A stretch of DNA of 64,000 bases. It comes from Flavobacterium sharifuzzamanii (GTDB lineage Bacteria; Bacteroidota; Bacteroidia; Flavobacteriales; Flavobacteriaceae). The position numbers and the translations under genes are program-made. Shown in pieces: positions 6,704 to 16,150 of the stretch; positions within the stretch are counted from its first letter, which is position 1, and each line of letters starts with the position of its first letter. The DNA lies in assembly GCF_003254585.1 (NCBI RefSeq), contig NZ_QJGZ01000039.1, positions 62,001 to 126,000 on the forward strand, written 5' to 3'. Below the pieces are notes generated by a model. It had not been told where the DNA came from. It searched no databases and worked only from the letters and a program-made list of their open reading frames with translations.

Positions 6704-8944
6704 TTACCTCGCTCTATTATTCTCCGACTGCTCCACTTCTGACTTTTTATAAGTCGTCTTTTTTGAATCTCCAAAACTGTATGTTGCAATCAATTTAAAA
6801 TAGTTGCTGGTATAGGTTCGGTGGTAATAAATTTGGGTTTGTCCGACATTGTAATCGCCCGAAACCATAAACTTATGAAAGATGTCGTTTGCCGTAAAAT
6901 TGAGTTTTAGCGCATCTTTGAAAAAGTTTCTTTCTATTCCTAAAGTTATGGTCGAACGTCCGTTCTCGCTTCCTAATCCGTAGCTTCTATCGCTTAAATA
7001 CCAAGCCAAAAGTTGCAATTTAAAAAGTTTTGGAATCGTAAATGTATTATTAGTATATAAATAGATCTGAGGTTCTACAGGACTGAATTCAAATGCATAA
7101 TAATTGTCTACAGATTTCTGCCATGTAATGCTTGCTGTATTAACAGAATTCCACCATTTTATATTGAAAGATCTGGATATCGAAGTAAAAAAAGTATGCC
7201 CTTTTTCTAGATTCAATGCTCTTAAAATATAGCTGTTTGGAGTGTCGCCACGCAGAGCTGCCGCAGAAATCGGATCAATTTTATAAGTATAGCCAACTTT
7301 AAAATCAAACTTTTTGTACATCACGCCTATTTCAAAAGCATGTGTTTTTTCTGGAAGCAGATTCGGATTTCCTTCAATCGTCGTAAAAGGATCCTGATAA
7401 ATTACATACGGATTTAAAGCCTGATATCTGGGTCTTGTAATTCTGGAAACATAAGAAAAATGCCCTTTCCAATCTTCTGAAAGATTAAAATTTAAAAGCA
7501 TGTTTGGGAAAAAATTACCGTACGATTTATCAAATTTCTGAATTCCGTTGGCATTAGTAAATAAATCATAACTCGTTTTTTCTGCTCTTACGCCAAGAGA
7601 AAAATTGATTTTTTCATTCAATGCTCCAATATAATTAAAGTATGCAGCAGCAATTTTTTCATTGTATTCAAAATCACTCGAAAGCTCATCGTCTAGCTCA
7701 AAATTTATTTCATCCTCAGAAATCAAGAAATCTGTTCCTGAGTTTATTGTAGCGTGACTAAACTTCGTCCCTATTTCGAGTTTAGTTTTTTCATCTATTT
7801 TCTTCGAATAATCGGCTTGAACTGCAATTATATTGATTCGGCTATCGACATTATTCTTTAAAAATCTTTCAGAATCTGTTTCTTCTACCAAACTGCTTTC
7901 TTCAATAAAATCTCTTATGGTTTGGTTGTAATTTGAAAATTGCGATCCTATAAATAGTGAAGAACCTTTAGCCGTTGTCCAATTATAATTCAAATTGATG
8001 AATTGATTCAACAAAATATCATTTCGGTCAACATCTGTGGCGTAAAAACTCTTCCCAGAATTGTTTGTTATGGAATTTCTGCTTTCTGTAATACCGCCTA
8101 AATCACTCACATTGCCGCTATAAGCCAATGAAATATAATTATTTGGAGAAAAACTATATTGAAGTCCGAATCCGAAATTAGAATAATTATTAAATCTTCT
8201 TTTCCAATCGGTTGTCAATTCAGATTTCATAAAATCATCAGGATTAGGACGAGTTCTGGTCGTATATAGCAACTCGCGGTTTCTTCCTAATTGCAAACCG
8301 TAATTGGTTATAAAAGAGAATTTTCCTTTAGAATAATTAAAATCTAAAAGCGTGTTATAAAGTGTTCCGCCAAATTTAGAACCTGTTATGTGCTGATTGA
8401 CAGCGCCCATTATACCGCTTTCAACATTTTGCTTGGTTATAATATTGATTACTGCTTTTCCTTCAGCATCGTATCTTGCAGAAGGATTTGAAATGACTTC
8501 AATCTTTTGAATTTGTGAAACGGGAATAGCAGCAAACCGCTCATAATTAATCAAAACTCCATTGAGATAAATTATGGCTTCACCTTTCCCAACAACGCTA
8601 ATTTCTCCGTCAGCGACCACAACATTTGGCACTCTTCCAAGTAATTCATTTACCGAACTGCTGGTTGCGAGAACAGTTCCGTTTACATTGACATCAATAT
8701 TTCCATTGGCTCCATATTTTAATAATAAAGGCTGGCTTTTTATAACCACTTCATTTAACTCATTGTGTTCTTTCTCTTTAATAAGCACAGTGTCTTGAGC
8801 AGACTTTAATGACTTTTTCCCAAGGAGTACATCATCACTATAATAACTTTTATCTTTACTATTTTTTATGCGTTGCGCTTTTATTTCTATTGATGAAAAA
8901 GCAAGGAAAAAAATAGAAATGATAACCAATTTTAGAAATCTCAT
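6704..8944 (-). CDS. outer-membrane beta-barrel protein (TonB-dependent receptor-like)
   Basis: A 746-residue outer-membrane protein of the Bacteroidota barrel family (PF14905-like). It has a signal peptide (about 1-23) and a plug-like region (about 60-175) with the pattern NELLGRVPNVVVADGEISVVGKG split over that stretch. A long series of amphipathic strands runs to the C-terminus. It lacks the carboxypeptidase-like N-terminal domain of SusC-type receptors. The AraC-type membrane regulator gene lies 116 bases upstream on the same strand, a common pairing. The cargo, if any, cannot be read from sequence. Confidence 0.82.
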   Translation of the reverse strand: MRFLKLVIISIFFLAFSSIEIKAQRIKNSKDKSYYSDDVLLGKKSLKSAQDTVLIKEKEHNELNEVVIKSQPLLLKYGANGNIDVNVNGTVLATSSSVNELLGRVPNVVVADGEISVVGKGEAIIYLNGVLINYERFAAIPVSQIQKIEVISNPSARYDAEGKAVINIITKQNVESGIMGAVNQHITGSKFGGTLYNTLLDFNYSKGKFSFITNYGLQLGRNRELLYTTRTRPNPDDFMKSELTTDWKRRFNNYSNFGFGLQYSFSPNNYISLAYSGNVSDLGGITESRNSITNNSGKSFYATDVDRNDILLNQFINLNYNWTTAKGSSLFIGSQFSNYNQTIRDFIEESSLVEETDSERFLKNNVDSRINIIAVQADYSKKIDEKTKLEIGTKFSHATINSGTDFLISEDEINFELDDELSSDFEYNEKIAAAYFNYIGALNEKINFSLGVRAEKTSYDLFTNANGIQKFDKSYGNFFPNMLLNFNLSEDWKGHFSYVSRITRPRYQALNPYVIYQDPFTTIEGNPNLLPEKTHAFEIGVMYKKFDFKVGYTYKIDPISAAALRGDTPNSYILRALNLEKGHTFFTSISRSFNIKWWNSVNTASITWQKSVDNYYAFEFSPVEPQIYLYTNNTFTIPKLFKLQLLAWYLSDRSYGLGSENGRSTITLGIERNFFKDALKLNFTANDIFHKFMVSGDYNVGQTQIYYHRTYTSNYFKLIATYSFGDSKKTTYKKSEVEQSENNRAR

Positions 8945-9060
8945 AAACTTTAACGATTAGCAGTTTGACTTTTATTTAGAACAAAAGTCATCTGAAAATC
9001 AATAAATGAGATTCCAAAAAACTAAATCAGGAGTACGGATTTATAAATTAATACTCCAAT

Positions 9061-10119
9061 TTACGGTTGCAAAGCCTGAAGCTGATAGTTAAGCGGCGTG
9101 GTTCCTGTATGTTTTTTGAATGCTGTAAAAAAGGTAGATTTAGAATTAAAACCCACGTCATAACCAACAGATTCTAAAGTTAATTTATCTGAAGAAGTGA
9201 TAATTTTACATGCTTCGTTGATTCTGAATTCGTTTACATAACTGGTGAAATTTTTTCCTAAATTATTATTCAGAAACTGCGACAATTGATGGCTTGAAAT
9301 ATTAATTTCTTGAGATAGATCTTGAAGCGTTAAGTTTGGATTTTTATATAAACTCTTTTCAAACATGGCATTTTCAAGTTTTTCTGACCACATTAGCGCT
9401 TCTGCCGATTCTATTTTTTTATTCGAAATCTTTCCATTCAACAAAAACAAATCGTCTGTTTTTTTTCGGTACAAAAGAATTGAAATTCCTAAATATAAAA
9501 TGAATGAAAAAACAACCGCACCACTTATATAAGTTGCTGCAGAAGCTCCCATAATTGCCAAGAAGTAAAACAGGAATAATAAACAATTTCCAAAATAGAG
9601 CATTGAGAACCACATTTCTGCGGGAGTAGTTTTTTCTTTTCGGCTGAGGATTTTTTTCAAAACACCACGAAGTGCAAAACCAGCAGAAACAATGTAAACC
9701 AACCACTGAAAATAAATGATTCTTATGAAAATGCCATTCCAAAGTTTTGGATATACTTCGTAAGGATATAAAACACCAACAGCAACGATTAAAGTTCCCC
9801 AAAATGCTAGAATAAACTTCCATGATTTGGGCATTATCTGAACTTCATCGACTGCCGATTTGACGAAATAATACAAACAGGGTCCAATAAAAAAACAAGC
9901 TGTAAGTCCAAATTGAAGATACATTTTTGGCAGTTCGGGATGAAAATATACAAATACAGATTTTGCAATTCGGATGCTTAGCGCAAACAAAAGCGCACCC
10001 AAGAAATAATTTGTCAGGTACTTTTTCTTGGTAAAAAAGAAAAAATAAACGCCGAGAATAATTCCGTTGAAAGCTCCTAAAGCACTAAAAAAGAATAAAA
10101 GTTCTTTGCTAGTATCCAT
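9061..10119 (-). CDS. AraC-family regulator with N-terminal membrane domain
   Basis: A 352-residue protein. The first 220 residues are hydrophobic, with about seven membrane segments. The last 100 form an AraC/XylS DNA-binding domain, with the second HTH visible as ESVGYDVGFNSKSTFFTAFKKHTGTTP (split over about 318-344). This layout is common in Bacteroidota for membrane-anchored regulators that sense envelope or small-molecule signals. It lies upstream of, and on the same strand as, the outer-membrane barrel gene at 6704, so that gene is its likely target. The signal is unknown. Confidence 0.85.
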   Translation of the reverse strand: MDTSKELLFFFSALGAFNGIILGVYFFFFTKKKYLTNYFLGALLFALSIRIAKSVFVYFHPELPKMYLQFGLTACFFIGPCLYYFVKSAVDEVQIMPKSWKFILAFWGTLIVAVGVLYPYEVYPKLWNGIFIRIIYFQWLVYIVSAGFALRGVLKKILSRKEKTTPAEMWFSMLYFGNCLLFLFYFLAIMGASAATYISGAVVFSFILYLGISILLYRKKTDDLFLLNGKISNKKIESAEALMWSEKLENAMFEKSLYKNPNLTLQDLSQEINISSHQLSQFLNNNLGKNFTSYVNEFRINEACKIITSSDKLTLESVGYDVGFNSKSTFFTAFKKHTGTTPLNYQLQALQP

Positions 10120-10275
10120 AATTTAAGTTAGTTATATCCTAAACAAAGCTAAAAAAAAGATTGTCTTCACGTGAGATTTTTTCTGCAATTATTTTTTATT
10201 CTGCAATTTTAAAAATCTCAGAACTGCTTCATTTTTCAATAAATAAAAGCCTCGTAATTTCTTGATTATAAATAC

Positions 10276-10283
10276 TACTTTTG
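10276..10283 (+). promoter_or_regulatory. putative -7 box upstream of the 1144-residue barrel gene
   Basis: TACTTTTG matches TAnnTTTG and lies 23 bases before the ATG at 10306. No well-spaced -33 element is evident. Confidence 0.35.
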
Positions 10284-10305
10284 ACTTTTTAGAGTTAGAG
10301 TATTT

Positions 10306-13300
10306 ATGTTGAAAAAATTACTGTTTTTGACGGTTTTCTTCTGTTTTTCTGTGCTTCAAGCTCAGGAAACTGAATCTCTGTACAAAACCAAAAAAGTAAT
10401 CGTTTCAAAAGACACTATTCGTCTGGAAAAAGTCTCCATTAACTCTGGATTTTTCCAGATTCTGAATACTAAAAATGAACCAATCGATTCCACATCTTAT
10501 AAAGTCAATTTTCAAAAAGGATATTTACTTTTAAATGAAAATTTCCAATCGGTTTCAGATACTTTAATTGTCAATTATCTTAATTATCCAGATCTCTTAA
10601 CGAGAGAATATAGCCTTTACAAATCGGATCAAATTGTAAGCGGTGATGTCGGAACAGATAAATTATACCGAATAGACAATAATTCCAACGCAAAAAAAAC
10701 AACTCCTTTTGACGGTCTTGAAACTTCTGGAAGTATTACACGTGGTGTTACAGTTGGTAATAATCAGAGTACAGTTTTAAATTCCAATTTAGATTTACAA
10801 ATTACAGGAAAGCTTTCAGAAAAAGTGAGTTTAAGGGCTTCGCTGCAAGACAATAATATTCCGCTGCAAGACGGCGGTTATTCGCAAAAACTCGATCAGT
10901 TTGACAATATTTTTATAGAACTTTTTAGCGATGACTGGAACATTCGCGCCGGCGATGTATTTTTAGAAAATAGAAAAACTCAATTTTTGGGCTTTAATAA
11001 AAAAGTTCAGGGGCTTTCTGCCAACTTTGATTTTGATACCGAAAAAAGCAAAACCAACGTTTTTGCTTCGGTTGCTTTTGTAAAAGGACAATATGCTAAA
11101 AGTACTTTTACAGGTCAGGAAGGAAATCAAGGTCCATACAAACTAAAAGGCCAAAATGGCGAATTGTACGTTCTCGTTATTTCGGGTTCGGAGCGAGTTT
11201 ATGTAAACGGCGTTTTATTAAAAAGAGGCGAAAACAACGATTATGTGATTGATTATAATGCCGGAGAAATTGTCTTTACTTCGCTTTTTACCATTACTTC
11301 AGAAATGCGTATTAATGTGGAATACCAATATTCTGAACGAAATTACAACCGATTAGTTACTTACGCAGGCGCAACACACGAAAATAAAAACTGGAGTTTT
11401 GGCGGATATATTTATTCTGAAAATGATATGAAAAATCAGCCTTTGCAGCAAAATCTTTCTCCAGAACAAGTTCAGATTTTAAGTCAAGCAGGTGATGATG
11501 TTAATTTAATGAAAGCGCCTTCTGCTTACGAAGACACTTATGCTGAGAATAAAATTTTGTATAAAAAGACACTGATCAATTCGGTTGAAGTTTATGAATA
11601 TTCAAATAATCCTGCTGATGTCTTGTACAATGTAAGATTTAGCCAAGTTGGTGCAAATTCTGGGAATTATATTATTCAAAACAATAATTCTGTAGAGCGT
11701 ATTTATCAATATGTTGAGCCTGTTAACGGAATTTTGCAAGGAAATTATGAGCCAATTGTACAGCTTGTTGCGCCAATGAAACTTCAAGTGGCAACGTTTT
11801 TAGGGAAATATAATCCGAATGAAAAAACTTTAGTTGATTTTGAATTGGCTGTTAGCAATAATGACCAAAATTTATTTTCTGGAATTGATGATGCTAATAA
11901 TGAAGGAGTCGCTTTTAAAACCAATCTTAAAAAACGTCTTTTTTCTAGAAGCTGGAATTTAGACGCTTTCGCGAATTATCAATTCGTGCAGCAGAATTTT
12001 AAATCGGTGGAACGTTTGTATAATATCGAATTTAATCGTGACTGGAATTTAACTGGAACGCAATACGGCAATCAGAGTCTTTTGGTTACGGGTTTGAATT
12101 TTGATTTGTTTTCGAAAAAAGAGACTTCAAATATTGGTTTACTGACTTATCAATTTGAGAAATTGGATTTTAGTGAAAGTTACACTGGAGCAAGACATAC
12201 TGCAAACGCTTTATTCAAATTGAAAAAATGGACAATCGAAAACAATGGCAGTTTCCTGAATTCTGATGCTACAGCTTCGACTTCAAAATTCATTAGAAAC
12301 CAAACTAGAACCAAATATCATTTTGGAAAAAATTGGGTTGGAGGAACTATGCAGTTAGAAGACAATCAGCAGAAAGATAAAGTAACCAATCAGTTTTCGG
12401 CTTTAAGCCAAAGATTTTCAGAATATGGTGTATTTACCGGACGTGGCGACAGCACCAAAGTTTTTGTTGAAGTTGGTTTTCTGCAAAGACGAAATGATAG
12501 TTTGCAAAATGGGTTATTACAGCATGTAAATAATTCGCAAACCTATTATTTAAGATCCAAATTGATTCAGAACAAAACCACCGATTTGGCGGTTTATGCG
12601 AGTTACAGAAATTTAGATTTTACAGATAAATCGAGACACAATGAACCTTCTTTAAATTCGAGAATTCTGTACAACGATCGATTCTTTAATCAACTCATGC
12701 AAGTTGGAACGGCTTACGAAACGAGCTCAGGAACTATTGCACAACAAGAATTTACGTATGTAGAAGTTCCGACAGGACAAGGTGTTTATACTTGGAACGA
12801 TTATAATGGCAATGGAATTCAGGAATTGGAAGAGTTTGAAGTTGCCGTTTACCAAGATCAGGCACGTTATGTTAGAGTCTTTTTGCCAAATCAGATTTAT
12901 ATTAAGACCAATCAGAATAAGTTTTCGCAGTCTTTAACTCTGAATCCGTTACAATGGCAAAATGAAAAAGGATTTAAAAAACTGCTGTCTTATTTTTATA
13001 ACCAAACTTCTTTTATAATGGATCGAAAGGTTAAGAGCGAGGGCGAAAAATTAGAACTCAATCCGTTTGATTCATCAGAAGAAAATATTTTGGGTTTGAA
13101 TTCGAGTTTCAGAAACAGCTTATTTTACAACCGAGGCAAACAAAAACATTCGGTTACCTATTCTTATTTGGTAAATAAAGGCAAAAGTTTACTTTCTGTA
13201 GGTTCGCAGCATGTGCAGAATTATTCGCATCAAATTCAATACACGCATTTATACCAAAATAGCTGGCTGTTTAATTTTTTCACTAAAACCATAAAAACCG

Positions 13301-13740
13301 ATTTGGTTTCAAAAGATTTTGCAGAGAAGAATTATGATATTCAAGGCTGGCAGCTGGCACCAAAAATCAGCTATTTATTTTCTAAAAACACCAAATTGGA
13401 TTTCTTTTATGAACTTCAAAACAAAAAAAATCAAATTGGGAATTTCGAAACTTTAGACCAGAACAGAATCGGAACTTCTTTTTCTTATGCTGGCGAAAAG
13501 AAAGTTACGGTTAATGGGGAATTTTCTTTTTATCAAAATAAATTTAACGGAAATGAATTTTCTTCAGTCGGTTTTCAGATGCTCGAAGGACTTCAAGCAG
13601 GATCAAATTTGGTTTGGAAACTGCTTCTGCAAAAGAACATTACGTCTTTTTTGGACATCAATTTAAATTATCAAGGAAGAAAAAGTGAAACTGGAAATAC
13701 AATTCATACAGGAAATATCCAGCTCCGTGCATATTTTTAA
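10306..13740 (+). CDS. large conserved outer-membrane beta-barrel protein
   Basis: A 1144-residue protein with a signal peptide ending near AQA/E (about residue 20). A conserved N-terminal module is followed by a very long run of alternating, aromatic-ended strands to a C-terminal phenylalanine, typical of outer-membrane barrels. The region around 140-230 (RGVTVGNNQ, LQDNNIPLQDGG, DQFDNIFIELF) resembles a conserved Bacteroidota surface-protein module. A calcium-loop-like stretch DYNGNGIQELEEFE lies near residue 835. No plug or TonB box was recognised. Function is unknown. Confidence 0.75.
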   Translation: MLKKLLFLTVFFCFSVLQAQETESLYKTKKVIVSKDTIRLEKVSINSGFFQILNTKNEPIDSTSYKVNFQKGYLLLNENFQSVSDTLIVNYLNYPDLLTREYSLYKSDQIVSGDVGTDKLYRIDNNSNAKKTTPFDGLETSGSITRGVTVGNNQSTVLNSNLDLQITGKLSEKVSLRASLQDNNIPLQDGGYSQKLDQFDNIFIELFSDDWNIRAGDVFLENRKTQFLGFNKKVQGLSANFDFDTEKSKTNVFASVAFVKGQYAKSTFTGQEGNQGPYKLKGQNGELYVLVISGSERVYVNGVLLKRGENNDYVIDYNAGEIVFTSLFTITSEMRINVEYQYSERNYNRLVTYAGATHENKNWSFGGYIYSENDMKNQPLQQNLSPEQVQILSQAGDDVNLMKAPSAYEDTYAENKILYKKTLINSVEVYEYSNNPADVLYNVRFSQVGANSGNYIIQNNNSVERIYQYVEPVNGILQGNYEPIVQLVAPMKLQVATFLGKYNPNEKTLVDFELAVSNNDQNLFSGIDDANNEGVAFKTNLKKRLFSRSWNLDAFANYQFVQQNFKSVERLYNIEFNRDWNLTGTQYGNQSLLVTGLNFDLFSKKETSNIGLLTYQFEKLDFSESYTGARHTANALFKLKKWTIENNGSFLNSDATASTSKFIRNQTRTKYHFGKNWVGGTMQLEDNQQKDKVTNQFSALSQRFSEYGVFTGRGDSTKVFVEVGFLQRRNDSLQNGLLQHVNNSQTYYLRSKLIQNKTTDLAVYASYRNLDFTDKSRHNEPSLNSRILYNDRFFNQLMQVGTAYETSSGTIAQQEFTYVEVPTGQGVYTWNDYNGNGIQELEEFEVAVYQDQARYVRVFLPNQIYIKTNQNKFSQSLTLNPLQWQNEKGFKKLLSYFYNQTSFIMDRKVKSEGEKLELNPFDSSEENILGLNSSFRNSLFYNRGKQKHSVTYSYLVNKGKSLLSVGSQHVQNYSHQIQYTHLYQNSWLFNFFTKTIKTDLVSKDFAEKNYDIQGWQLAPKISYLFSKNTKLDFFYELQNKKNQIGNFETLDQNRIGTSFSYAGEKKVTVNGEFSFYQNKFNGNEFSSVGFQMLEGLQAGSNLVWKLLLQKNITSFLDINLNYQGRKSETGNTIHTGNIQLRAYF

Positions 13741-13803
13741 TGTAACACGAAAAAGATGACAATAAATTGTTTAATTTTAATTGAAATTTAAACTTTTAGC
13801 CTT

Positions 13804-14379
13804 ATGAAAAAATTAGTATTATTATGTTTAATGGTTGTTTTCTCTTCTAATTTTTACGCACAGGAAACAACTGCAAAAACTACGAAAAGTAAAACAGAAG
13901 CTTCGGCAAAAAAAACGAAAGCAACCGCTGACAAAGCTTCGGCTGACGCAAAAAAAGAAGCCACAAAATCTAAAAAAGCAGCAGATGATGCAAAAGCGGC
14001 TTCCACAAAAGCCAAAAAAGAATCTGCTGACGCAGCAAAAAAGACTGCCGATAAACAAGCAACAAAAGCTAAAGCAGATGCAAAAAAAGCTACTGTAGAA
14101 TCTGACAAAGCAAAAAGTACTGCTGACAAAGCAAAAAGCACAGCAGACAAAACCAAAGCTGATGCCAAGAAAACAACTGCAAAAGCTGACGCTACAAAGA
14201 AAGATGCCACAGCTGCTAAAAAATCGGCTACTAAAACTTTAAAAGAAACTAACGAAAAAGCACCATCTGTACCAGACAAAGTTACTGGCGAATACAATGG
14301 TAAAAAAGTATATACTGGCCCAAGAGGCGGTAAATACTATATTAACAAAAACGGTAATAAAACGTATATTCAGGACTAA
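13804..14379 (+). CDS. exported Lys/Ala-rich protein with C-terminal PBCV-type basic domain
   Basis: A 191-residue secreted or periplasmic protein. A signal peptide (about 1-19, ending YAQ) precedes a low-complexity K/A/T/D-rich helix-forming region (about 22-150). The tail (162-191), with KKVYTGPRGGKYYINKNG and KTYI, matches the small basic domain first named in chlorella viruses (PBCV_basic_adap), also frequent in Flavobacteria. The repeated Ala-Asp-Lys pattern resembles histone-like or tether helices. It sits 63 bases after the barrel gene and ends in a strong terminator. The ligand is unknown; nucleic acid or glycan binding is a guess. Confidence 0.8.
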   Translation: MKKLVLLCLMVVFSSNFYAQETTAKTTKSKTEASAKKTKATADKASADAKKEATKSKKAADDAKAASTKAKKESADAAKKTADKQATKAKADAKKATVESDKAKSTADKAKSTADKTKADAKKTTAKADATKKDATAAKKSATKTLKETNEKAPSVPDKVTGEYNGKKVYTGPRGGKYYINKNGNKTYIQD

Positions 14380-14849
14380 GGTTCTGAGGGACTAAGGTTC
14401 TGAGGTGCTAAGGTTTTACGAGACTTTGAAGAAGCTGTCCAAAAGGACAGCTTCTTCTTTTTGTAAGCTTCTGAGCGACATATATCTGATTATAAAAAAA
14501 TATGTCGCTCCTCTGGAGCTCTTTATCTTTGCGCAATTGGATTTTCTATAGATATATCGCCCCTCTGGGGCTTTTTAATATGCTTATAAAATCTTTTTTT
14601 AGGTAAGCTTCGGAGAAGCGAAATATTTATAGCTAAGAACATTTTTACAATATTCAAGCTCCAGAGGAGCGACATGATTTATTGCAAAAAATTATGTGTC
14701 GCTCCGCTGGAGCTCTTTGCCTTTGCGCAATTGGATTTCTATAGATATGTCGCCCCGCTGGGGCTTCTTAAAATGATTGTAAAATCTTTTTTATTTAAAT
14801 CAATAAATCTCAGAACCTTAGTCCCTCAGCTCCTCAGAACCTTAAATTA
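14376..14849. repeat. composite intergenic repeat block with inverted ends
   Basis: This 543-bp gene-free stretch holds three layers. The outer ends (about 14377-14414 and 14806-14847) carry the GGTTCTGAGG/CTAAGG repeat in opposite orientation. Inside are two direct copies (about 14501-14600 and 14693-14790) of a unit with GTCGCTCC-N-CTGGAGC, then GCGCAATTGGATT, then TCGCCCC-N-CTGGGGC. Inverted fragments of the same palindrome lie at about 14470-14485 and 14655-14675. No ORF is credible here. Confidence 0.75.
14431..14463 (+). terminator. terminator of the Lys/Ala-rich protein gene
   Basis: Perfect 10-bp stem GAAGCTGTCC/GGACAGCTTC with an AAAA loop, followed by a T-rich run. It lies 51 bases after the stop codon. 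Confidence 0.85.
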
Positions 14850-14922
14850 ATAATTTCGTAATACCTTCGAAATAACATAAAAAACATATTTTTCTATCTT
14901 CGTTTTTAAAAACGTGTTAAAA

Positions 14923-16002
14923 ATGAGCATAGATTATTCTGCGAATAAAACTATTTTAGTGGCTCCATTAAATTGGGGACTTGGACATGCCACTCGATGC
15001 ATTCCTATTATCAAGGCGCTTCAGGAGAATAATTATATTCCGATTATTGCTTCCGACGGTGTTGCGCTGGCTCTACTACGAAAAGAATTTCCATATATAC
15101 AAACTTTAGAATTGCCTTCTTATCATATTGAATATGCAAAGAATGGTAAAAACTTTAAATGGAAGCTAATTAAAAATCTTCCGAAGATGATTACTGCTAT
15201 TTTGGATGAGAAAAAAATGGTGAATCATTGGGTAAAAAAGCACAGTATTGACGGTATAATTTCAGATAATAGATTGGGAGTCATCAGTAAAAAAGTGCCT
15301 TCTGTTTTTATTACACACCAATTGAATGTAATGACAGGAAATACGACTTGGTTCACCAGCAAATGTCATCAGCACTTTATTAAAAAATACAATGAGTGCT
15401 GGGTTCCAGATTCTAATGAAAAAATAAACCTGACTGGAGATTTAGGCCACTTGAAAAATAATGAGCTGAATCTAAAATATATTGGTCCGTTAAGCCGTAT
15501 GAAGAAAAAGGATACGCCAAAAATATATGATTTGATGATTATATTGTCTGGACCAGAACCTCAACGTACTTTTTTAGACGAAAAACTGCAGAAAGAAGCG
15601 GCAAAATATCCCGGAAAAGTGGTTTTTGTACAAGGAAAAGTAGAAAAATCTCAAGAAAAATGGCAGGCTGGAAATGTCACTTATTATAATTTTATGAACT
15701 CGAAACAGCTAGAACAAACTTTTAACGAAAGTGAGTTTGTATTGTGCCGTTCAGGTTATACCACTGTTATGGATTTGGCAAAGCTAGGTAAAAAAGCCTT
15801 TTTTATTCCAACTCCAGGACAATATGAGCAGGAATATCTGGCGATAAAACTTCAGGAAGAAAATCTTGTGCCGTATGCCATGCAGGATGATTTTACCATT
15901 GGAGACTTATCGAAAGTAAAGTCATTTAAGGGATTGTCTCAATTTGAAAATAATATTGATTGGGATTCTTTATTTAAGGTTTTTGAAGACAGGACTGCAT
16001 AA
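14923..16002 (+). CDS. glycosyltransferase, MurG / GT28-like
   Basis: A 359-residue cytoplasmic or membrane-associated transferase with a two-lobed GT-B layout. The N-terminal lobe opens with LVAPLNWGLGHATRCIPI (about 12-29), the glycine-rich acceptor loop seen in MurG-like enzymes. The C-terminal lobe carries VLCRSGYTTVMDLAKLGKKA and PTPGQYEQEYLA (about 270-310), the nucleotide-sugar binding region. A GTG at 14914 is in frame, but ATG at 14923 is the better start. The gene is monocistronic and ends before a terminator. Donor and acceptor sugars are unknown. Confidence 0.82.
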   Translation: MSIDYSANKTILVAPLNWGLGHATRCIPIIKALQENNYIPIIASDGVALALLRKEFPYIQTLELPSYHIEYAKNGKNFKWKLIKNLPKMITAILDEKKMVNHWVKKHSIDGIISDNRLGVISKKVPSVFITHQLNVMTGNTTWFTSKCHQHFIKKYNECWVPDSNEKINLTGDLGHLKNNELNLKYIGPLSRMKKKDTPKIYDLMIILSGPEPQRTFLDEKLQKEAAKYPGKVVFVQGKVEKSQEKWQAGNVTYYNFMNSKQLEQTFNESEFVLCRSGYTTVMDLAKLGKKAFFIPTPGQYEQEYLAIKLQEENLVPYAMQDDFTIGDLSKVKSFKGLSQFENNIDWDSLFKVFEDRTA

Positions 16003-16078
16003 TTGCACGCTGATAAAACGGATTCGCTATGGCAAAGACGCGGATTAAGCGGATTTTATAGCTTGTTTTTCACTATAA

Positions 16079-16112
16079 AAAAACCTCCAGCTGAAGCTGG
16101 AGGTTTTTCATT
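16079..16112. terminator. bidirectional terminator
   Basis: Stem AAACCTCCAGC/GCTGGAGGTTT with loop TGAA, A-run on one side and T-run on the other. It serves the glycosyltransferase gene and the convergent porin gene. Confidence 0.85.
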
Positions 16113-16150
16113 TTTTATATAAAGAAATCCGTTTTATCTGTGTACTGATT

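Noticed and set aside
13835..14297. Overlapping open frames on both strands of the Lys/Ala-rich gene
   Set aside because: They are shadows created by the repetitive GCA/AAA codon pattern of the real gene, which has a signal peptide, a recognised C-terminal domain and a terminator.
14501..14790. Possible insertion sequence
   Set aside because: No transposase frame is present; only short palindromic repeats.
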